From Maridesulfovibrio sp050916235 (GTDB lineage: Bacteria; Desulfobacterota; Desulfovibrionia; Desulfovibrionales; Desulfovibrionaceae), in NCBI RefSeq assembly GCF_050916235.1, contig NZ_CP104854.1, positions 2,170,001 to 2,234,000 on the forward strand: a stretch of DNA of 64,000 bases, written 5' to 3'. Every line of letters starts with the position of its first letter. The stretch's first letter is position 1. Made by a program: the position numbers and the translations under genes. Of the stretch, positions 59,122-64,000 are shown piece after piece. The notes under the pieces are model-generated. The model saw only the letters and a program-made list of their open reading frames with translations, searched no databases and was not told the origin of the DNA.

Positions 59122-60420
59122 CTAACAGGTGGGATTCTGAGTCGTCCCGGAGGGGGCTCTGTCCAGCAGGCGCAGTATGACAGCGTCAACCGCAGCAAAT
59201 CCAATACCTGAAAGTTCACCCACTGCTGTAGTGTTGCCAGTAAAATCCGGGCCTATTATACCTTGCTGAGAAGTCATCGGCTTTCCTTTTGTTGCCAGCA
59301 GCATTCCCTGATAGGCTTCCCCTGCGGCCGTACCCACCTTCAGGGCACAGGTCCCCTTTGCGCCGTCGCAGATCATTCCGAGTACAGAGGAAAGCACATA
59401 CGCTGATGCCTGTTCCGCTTGTGCGGGAGAACCTTGGGCCAGACGAGTGAGTGCAGCAGCAGCACCTGCTCCGGCGGCAATGGAACAACCGCATACAGGG
59501 GTCAGGCGTCCTGTCTTGGCCTTAACAGCTCCTGTCACCAGATGTGACAGGGCCAGCGCTTCAGCAAGTTCTCTGTCACTTTTTTCCCAAATTCGCGCAG
59601 CCAGTGCAGGCGGAATAATTGCGGTCAGGCCATGGTTTCCGCTTCCGGCACTGCTCATGACTGGCCACTGCCCTCCGTCCATGCGAACATCCGCTGCGGC
59701 AGCAGACCATGCCCGGATCATCAGGCCGAGGTCATTGCAATTCGTATTCTCGGCAGTGACAAAGCCGGAACCGAGTCCCCACGGTTTGGACAACCCCTTT
59801 TCTGCTACCTGCATGTTCATTTCCGCTCCCTTAAGCAGAAATGCTTCGTCTTCGGAGTTGATGCTTCCGGCAAGTTCCCAAAGTTGAGCGAAATTCATGC
59901 GCATGAGTTCATTCAGATATGTGGGAAGACGTCCCGACCCTGATTCACAATCCTGGCCTTCAAACACGATCTGCTTGTTGCGGATGATTTCTACAAGATT
60001 GTCGTGAGTATGGGCGACAACTGCAGTGACACTTTCTCCCTGTCTGATCAATTCCACTTCCACATAGATATTGGGAGTATCCTGCAGAACTTCCTGAGTC
60101 AGACTGCCTGCCATGAGCATCTCACTGGCTTTTGAAATGCAGTCTTTATCTATGTTTTCAAGAGACTGTAGTCCTTTCTTGTGTTGTCCTCCCAGAGCTC
60201 CGAGGGCCGCAGCCAGCAGGTTTCCTTTGAGTCCCGGTGTGCCGGGGATTCCTACAGACTGTCCGTTTTTATATATGTTGGCAGACAGTCGTAAGTGGAT
60301 GTGCCTAGGCGGTCCGGCCAGGTAGCTTGCTCCGGCGCTGGCGGCAAAAGCCACTGCGCCGGGTTCGGTACATCCCAAAGCCGGTTTCACTTCATTATTA
60401 AAGAAAGCGTGCAGGTCCAT
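59122..60420 (-). CDS. cyuA: L-cysteine desulfidase (CyuA/YhaM, UPF0597 family)
   Basis: The 432-residue protein has the family's cluster cysteines: PALGCTEPGAVAFAAS at the N terminus and CGCSIAAGAGAAAA and CDGAKGTCALKVG in the second half. It is a [4Fe-4S] enzyme, related to serine dehydratase, that splits L-cysteine to sulfide, ammonia and pyruvate. AAGGAA lies upstream. It is the first gene of the cyuA-ridA operon, and diverges from the ATC-hydrolase-like gene. Confidence 0.9.
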   Translation of the reverse strand: MDLHAFFNNEVKPALGCTEPGAVAFAASAGASYLAGPPRHIHLRLSANIYKNGQSVGIPGTPGLKGNLLAAALGALGGQHKKGLQSLENIDKDCISKASEMLMAGSLTQEVLQDTPNIYVEVELIRQGESVTAVVAHTHDNLVEIIRNKQIVFEGQDCESGSGRLPTYLNELMRMNFAQLWELAGSINSEDEAFLLKGAEMNMQVAEKGLSKPWGLGSGFVTAENTNCNDLGLMIRAWSAAAADVRMDGGQWPVMSSAGSGNHGLTAIIPPALAARIWEKSDRELAEALALSHLVTGAVKAKTGRLTPVCGCSIAAGAGAAAALTRLAQGSPAQAEQASAYVLSSVLGMICDGAKGTCALKVGTAAGEAYQGMLLATKGKPMTSQQGIIGPDFTGNTTAVGELSGIGFAAVDAVILRLLDRAPSGTTQNPTC

Positions 60421-60619
60421 ATTATTCCTTTTCAGTCTGGTGGATAATTTTCATATCCGTAGTCAGTTGTGGTGTGAATTTCTCTTTTTGTGATTTTTCA
60501 CTATCAAAATCAGTGCCAAGCTTTTGTGTTTTACAATTAGGTACGTATTGTGCAGAAGGAATGAAAAAAGAACCATGTCCGGTGTAAAATATGCCGGCAG
60601 AATAAAAGGAGTTAACAAA

Positions 60620-61102
60620 ATGAGTGAAGCCACACTGCGCAAAGAGCTTTATGCTGCCAATGAGAACAGAGCTATCATCTATAAGCTGATCTTTGATGCC
60701 ATGGTTGAGGAGTTTGGCCTTGAAAAGGCAAAAGAAGTAATGAAAAAAGGTATTTACAGAAGAGGAGAGCAGATTGGTGAGAAGTTCAAGAAGTTTGCAC
60801 CCGGTGACTTCAAAGGACTGCGTGATGCCTTTATTGGCGGTATTCCTGATGAATCAAAGATGTTTGCTCCCACTGTGACCCGTTGCGATGAAGGTGGGCT
60901 TGATATTGAGTTTGACAATTGCCCCCTGAAAAACGCCTGGAGAGATATGGGGCTTTCTGATGAGGAGTGCGCTACTCTCTGTGAAGTAGCTGGAATAATT
61001 GATTTTGGAACATTTGAAGGTGCTGGATTTGATTTCGAAATGACAGCTCTGCCTGAAGGAAGTAAGGATAAGTGTTATCTTAAGGTTCGTGAAAAAAAAT
61101 AG
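60620..61102 (+). CDS. L-2-amino-thiazoline-4-carboxylate hydrolase-family protein
   Basis: The start MSEATLRKEL at 60620 has AAGGAG seven bases upstream and gives 160 residues; an in-frame ATG at 60575 is a weaker option. It shows the ATC_hydrolase pattern: EEFGLEKAKEVMKKGIYRRG, DNCPLKNAWRDMGL, CEVAGIIDFGTFEG. Members hydrolyse 2-aminothiazoline-4-carboxylate towards cysteine in Pseudomonas, or have other roles in anaerobes. Divergence from cyuA suggests a link with cysteine metabolism. Confidence 0.75.
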   Translation: MSEATLRKELYAANENRAIIYKLIFDAMVEEFGLEKAKEVMKKGIYRRGEQIGEKFKKFAPGDFKGLRDAFIGGIPDESKMFAPTVTRCDEGGLDIEFDNCPLKNAWRDMGLSDEECATLCEVAGIIDFGTFEGAGFDFEMTALPEGSKDKCYLKVREKK

Positions 61103-61122
61103 TATCTTAGAGTATTGTTTTC

Positions 61123-61162
61123 AAGGGAGCGGGGTGCATGTCGGCCCTGCTCCCTTTTTTTT
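61123..61162 (+). terminator. Terminator after the ATC-hydrolase-family gene
   Basis: AAGGGAGC with inner GGG pairs with CCC and GCTCCCTT, then eight T residues. It separates this gene from the liv operon. Confidence 0.9.
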
Positions 61163-61181
61163 ATCTGAAAATTCTCATGTT

Positions 61182-61245
61182 TGATGCGAAATTCGCATCA
61201 GGAGTGATAATTCTCAAATTTGAATGCGAAAATTACAATTTCGCA
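61182..61245 (+). promoter_or_regulatory. Operator-like palindromes upstream of livK
   Basis: TGATGCGAAATTCGCATCA (61182-61200) is a perfect 9+1+9 palindrome. Another inverted pair, TGCGAAA and TTTCGCA (61225-61231, 61239-61245), shares the TGCGAA half-site. TTGACA follows at about 61258. They lie 240-300 bases before livK, in a 380-base gap with no other gene, and look like binding sites for one dimeric regulator. The regulator is not identified. Confidence 0.6.
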
Positions 61246-61482
61246 ATTTATATTTGTTTGACACCCTCTTTCTTTTGCTGGAATTTATCTTTTCGTTCCG
61301 AAGCAATGGTGAGTGTGGGTTTCTGCTGTGTGTGTTTTCTCAATATGTAAAAAATAACTCTTCGAGGTTGTTGTTGTGGCATGTTGTTTGCTCTTTTTGG
61401 GTAAATACCCGGTAGGGCGTGCTGACGGAAACGATAAAAACAGCAACTACAAGCTCAACCTGTAAAATTCCCGGAGGGACTG

Positions 61483-62601
61483 ATGAAAATGAAAAACTTT
61501 ATTTTTGGAATTGCCGCAATGGTCATTGTTTTAGTGGCTTCAACCGCTTTTGCAGAAAAAAAGATTATGTTGGGTTACTCTCTGCCCCTGACTGGCAGCC
61601 ATGCTCAGTATGGCGAGGTTTTTCGCAATTCGGCCAAGCTTCAGCTGGATAAGTTCAATAAATCTGGAAAACTTGCCGGCGCAACAGTTGAAATAACCTA
61701 TGAGGATTCCAAGTCCGACCCTAAAGAGGCTATCAATATCGCCCGCAAGTTTGTTGATAATGAACAGATTGTAGGTGTTCTGGGTGACTTTACTTCCACG
61801 GTGTCCATGGCTGCAGGGCGTGTTTACGGAATGGAAGGAATGCCGCAGCTTTCTCAGACCGCCTCCCATCCTGATTTTACCAAAGTGGGTAACTGCCAGT
61901 TCCGCAATATCACCACACAGGCCTACGAAGGTCCTTTTGTCGCCAAATGGGCTGAAGGTCTTGGTTTTAAGAAATTTGCAATCATCGCCATTCAGAACGA
62001 CTGGGGTATTTCCGCTGCTGAGAATTTCGAAAAGGGCATTAAAGATCTTGGCGGTGAAATAACCGCTGTTGAGTATTTCAACCCCGGAAACCGTGATTTT
62101 CGTTCCATCCTAACCAAGGTTGCCCGTGACAAGCCTGAAGCTATCTATCTTTGTATGATGTATGAAGAAGGGGCCATGGTCTTACAGCAGAAAAAACAGC
62201 TTGGAATCAAGACTGCGATTTTCGGCACTTCCTCCCTTTATTCTCCCAAGCTGATCGAGCTGGCCGGTGATTCCGCTGACGACCTCCTTCTTTCGACTAC
62301 TTTCATGTGCGACAGCCCCGAGCCCAACGTTGTTGAATTCGTCTCTGCATATAAGAAAAATTACGGATCAGAGCCCAACATGTTCGCTGCTCAGGCTTAT
62401 GATGCTGTGGGAATTATGCTTGATGCAATTGCCAAGGTCGGCCCTGATGTTACCCGTTCCAGTCTTCGTGATGCTCTGGCCCAGACAAAGGACTATCCCG
62501 GTGTCACAGGTGCCACGACATTTGATCCGGAGACTCGTGAGCCGGTTAAGGGACTGGCCCGCCTTAAAGTTGAAAACGGTTCCTTTGCTCTCGTAAACTA
62601 G
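61483..62601 (+). CDS. livK: Branched-chain amino acid ABC transporter, substrate-binding protein
   Basis: The 372-residue product has a signal peptide (MKMKNFIFGIAAMVIVLVAS, cleavage after AFA) and the type I periplasmic-binding fold of LivJ/LivK: IMLGYSLPLTGSHAQYGEV, VVGVLGDFTST-like region and a conserved AAQAYDAVGIMLDAI. It delivers an amino acid to LivHM. GGAGGG is seven bases before the ATG. The family also binds amides and urea, so the ligand is not certain. Confidence 0.92.
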   Translation: MKMKNFIFGIAAMVIVLVASTAFAEKKIMLGYSLPLTGSHAQYGEVFRNSAKLQLDKFNKSGKLAGATVEITYEDSKSDPKEAINIARKFVDNEQIVGVLGDFTSTVSMAAGRVYGMEGMPQLSQTASHPDFTKVGNCQFRNITTQAYEGPFVAKWAEGLGFKKFAIIAIQNDWGISAAENFEKGIKDLGGEITAVEYFNPGNRDFRSILTKVARDKPEAIYLCMMYEEGAMVLQQKKQLGIKTAIFGTSSLYSPKLIELAGDSADDLLLSTTFMCDSPEPNVVEFVSAYKKNYGSEPNMFAAQAYDAVGIMLDAIAKVGPDVTRSSLRDALAQTKDYPGVTGATTFDPETREPVKGLARLKVENGSFALVN

Positions 62602-62627
62602 AGCAGATCCATCCCAGTTATCACAGG

Positions 62628-62645
62628 CGGGGCCTTCCGGCCCCG
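62628..62645 (+). promoter_or_regulatory. Stem-loop between livK and livH
   Basis: CGGGGCC and GGCCCCG pair across a TTCC loop without a T tract. In such operons a stem here often protects the livK message or partly stops transcription, so that binding protein exceeds permease; that role is inferred. Confidence 0.6.
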
Positions 62646-62670
62646 TCTCCAATCACAGGAAACTCATACA

Positions 62671-63582
62671 ATGGACTCGTATTTTTTGATGCAAATCGTC
62701 AACGGACTCAGTGCAGGAATGATTTACGCACTGATTGCCATCGGCTTCACGCTTATTTTTGGCGTGCTCAACGTTGTGAACTTCGCCCACGGAGAGATGT
62801 ACACTATCGGGGCATTTGCCGGTCTGGTATGCATCAATACTCTGGACTGGCCTCTGGCTCTGATTATTGTCGCGGCACTTGTTGCCGGTGGAATCGCAGG
62901 TGTTGGTCTGGAAAAAATAGCGTTTAAACCTTTCAGGCGGTTCCAGGATGAAGCTTCGCTCAAATCAAGAGCCATGAGAGAGGCTACCCTGTTGTCCTCT
63001 CTGGCAGTCTCAATCATCATTAAAGAACTGATCCAGCACTTTTTCGGTGCTGAAATGCAGACCATCCCGGGCCAGTACCTGCTTAACAATCCTATTCCAG
63101 TAGGCCCTCTTTCCTTTTCAACCGGGCAGTTCCTGATCCTCGGGTCTTCCATCGTTATGCTCGGCGGATTGCAGTACGTACTCTATCATACCCGAATCGG
63201 TCTTTCTATCCGGGCTATCTCCAATAATCCCCTTGGGGCCAAGTATGTAGGCCTGTCCGTGGACAGAACCATCATTGCCACCTTTGCCGTGGGCAGCATG
63301 CTTGGCGGCGCAGCGGGGATCATGGTCGGCCTTTATTACGGAGCTATCTTTCCGTCCATGGGTTTTGCCCCGTCCATCAAAGCCTTTGTTGCTATGGTTA
63401 TGGGAGGCCTCTCCAGTATTCCAGGGGCGGTCATCTGCGCACTCATCCTTGGTGTCTGTGAATCGCTTGCAACAGATTTCATGACTCAGGGTTGGAGTGA
63501 TATGGTGGCCTACAGCTTTCTCATTTTAACTTTGATTTTCTTTCCTCAGGGCATTTTCGGAGCCAGGAGAGAGCGTGTATAA
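62671..63582 (+). CDS. livH: Branched-chain amino acid ABC transporter, permease LivH
   Basis: The 303-residue membrane protein has about eight membrane segments and LivH hallmarks: VNGLSAGMIYALIAIGFTL, FGVLNVVNFAHGEMY and the cytoplasmic EAA-like loop IRAISNNPLGAKYVGL. AGGAAA precedes ATG. It forms the translocation pore with LivM. Confidence 0.94.
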   Translation: MDSYFLMQIVNGLSAGMIYALIAIGFTLIFGVLNVVNFAHGEMYTIGAFAGLVCINTLDWPLALIIVAALVAGGIAGVGLEKIAFKPFRRFQDEASLKSRAMREATLLSSLAVSIIIKELIQHFFGAEMQTIPGQYLLNNPIPVGPLSFSTGQFLILGSSIVMLGGLQYVLYHTRIGLSIRAISNNPLGAKYVGLSVDRTIIATFAVGSMLGGAAGIMVGLYYGAIFPSMGFAPSIKAFVAMVMGGLSSIPGAVICALILGVCESLATDFMTQGWSDMVAYSFLILTLIFFPQGIFGARRERV

Positions 63583-63598
63583 TTTGAGGGTTTCACAT

Positions 63599-64000
63599 AT
63601 GACTGATACATTAAAAAATAGCCCGTGGCGTTCCAGACTGCTCGTCGCAGCAGGCCTGCTGTTTGTTCTCGCAGTTGTTCCTGGGATTCTGTCCGTACTG
63701 GGCAAAAGCTATTATATTCAGATTGCTAATTCGGCGCTGATCTTCTGTATTCTTGCGGCAAGCATGAACCTGATTACCGGAACCGCCGGACTGCTCTGTC
63801 TCGGGCATGCCGCATTTTTCGGGATTGGAGCTTATGCTGCCGGGTTGCTTGCTTCAAATTACGGTTTGCCATTCCTGGTCACTCTTCCATTGGGAGGTCT
63901 TGCCGCCGGTATCGCCGGTGTTCTTGTTGCTCTGCCAACAATGAGGCTGATCAGTATTTATTTTTCCGTGGCAACTCTGGGAGTCGGCGAAATTATCCAC
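63599..64000 (+). CDS. livM: Branched-chain amino acid ABC transporter, permease LivM (partial, cut by window edge)
   Basis: The ATG at 63599 with GAGGG upstream opens a frame that runs off the right edge (134 codons). The sequence MTDTLKNSPWRSRLLVAAGL and later SMNLITGTAGLLCLGHAAFF, GIGAYAAGLLA and IYFSVATLGVGEII are typical of LivM. It starts 17 bases after livH. The ATPase genes livG and livF are expected next. Confidence 0.93.
   Translation, partial: MTDTLKNSPWRSRLLVAAGLLFVLAVVPGILSVLGKSYYIQIANSALIFCILAASMNLITGTAGLLCLGHAAFFGIGAYAAGLLASNYGLPFLVTLPLGGLAAGIAGVLVALPTMRLISIYFSVATLGVGEIIH

Overview
The window looks like a chromosomal segment of a Desulfovibrio-type sulfate reducer (Desulfobacterota). 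This is inferred from the mix of gene families, moderate GC outside the islands, a DUF169 protein and cysteine-degradation genes; no rRNA or other firm taxonomic marker is present.

Region 1 (1-17748) is ordinary chromosome: a degenerate response regulator, a HAD phosphatase, an AMIN/Amidase_3 cell-wall amidase, class II fructose bisphosphatase (glpX), a DUF202 membrane protein, a family 9 glycosyltransferase, a C25-like/SPOR lipoprotein, a Fuc3N-type sugar operon (GT2, 3,4-ketoisomerase, aminotransferase), rimO, a PAS histidine kinase, rdgB and glmS.

Region 2 (17769-45410) is a stack of Tn7-family elements at the attTn7 site just downstream of glmS. Element E1 (17774-38397) is complete. It has three abutting 20-bp TnsB-type sites at the glmS-side end, tnsABCDE in canonical order with all catalytic residues, three spaced sites at the far end, and a perfect 5-bp target duplication (GGCTT). 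Its cargo includes an unknown protein, a two-TM protein resembling SLATT effectors, a nested IS, and a probable anti-phage/R-M module: UvrD-like helicase, BamHI/BglII-like nuclease, Cas4-type nuclease fused to a Dna2/Upf1-type helicase, DNA methyltransferase and a small HTH protein. E2 (38402-45306) belongs to another Tn7 subfamily, judged by its terminal repeats. Its tnsA is split by an IS and its other tns genes are gone. It carries a LysR regulator, a C_GCAxxG-type fragment, a methyltransferase, an EthD protein and decayed genes. E3 (from 45311) is only a transposon end with decayed TnsB sites and no tnsA.

A 2,635-bp IS occurs in E1 and E2, differing by one base that I found. It is an IS3-family element with an IS110/IS1111-type element nested in its terminal inverted repeat, and the nested unit moved as one piece (3-bp GTT duplication at the E2 copy).

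All three transposon ends carry a long hairpin just before the tnsA start or its former position. The hairpin contains the tnsA ribosome-binding site and is followed by a T tract (interrupted in E1), so it looks like a terminator. In E1 and E2 the predicted tns promoter has its -35 in the last TnsB site and would start transcription in or just past the hairpin loop. Read-through RNA from glmS would then be terminated or untranslatable, while self-initiated RNA would be free of the hairpin.

Region 3 (45456-64000) is again chromosome-like. A long minus-strand cluster (two flavodoxin-like reductases, two cyclophilin-like proteins, two cupins, a carboxymuconolactone decarboxylase-like protein, NhaC antiporter, MFS transporter, a hydrolase and an Fe-alcohol dehydrogenase) ends at a divergent AraC regulator. 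Then come a LysR/DUF169 pair, a cysteine-degradation group (ridA, cysteine desulfidase, ATC-hydrolase family) and the start of a branched-chain amino acid ABC transporter operon (livK, livH, livM cut by the window edge) with a palindromic operator-like leader.
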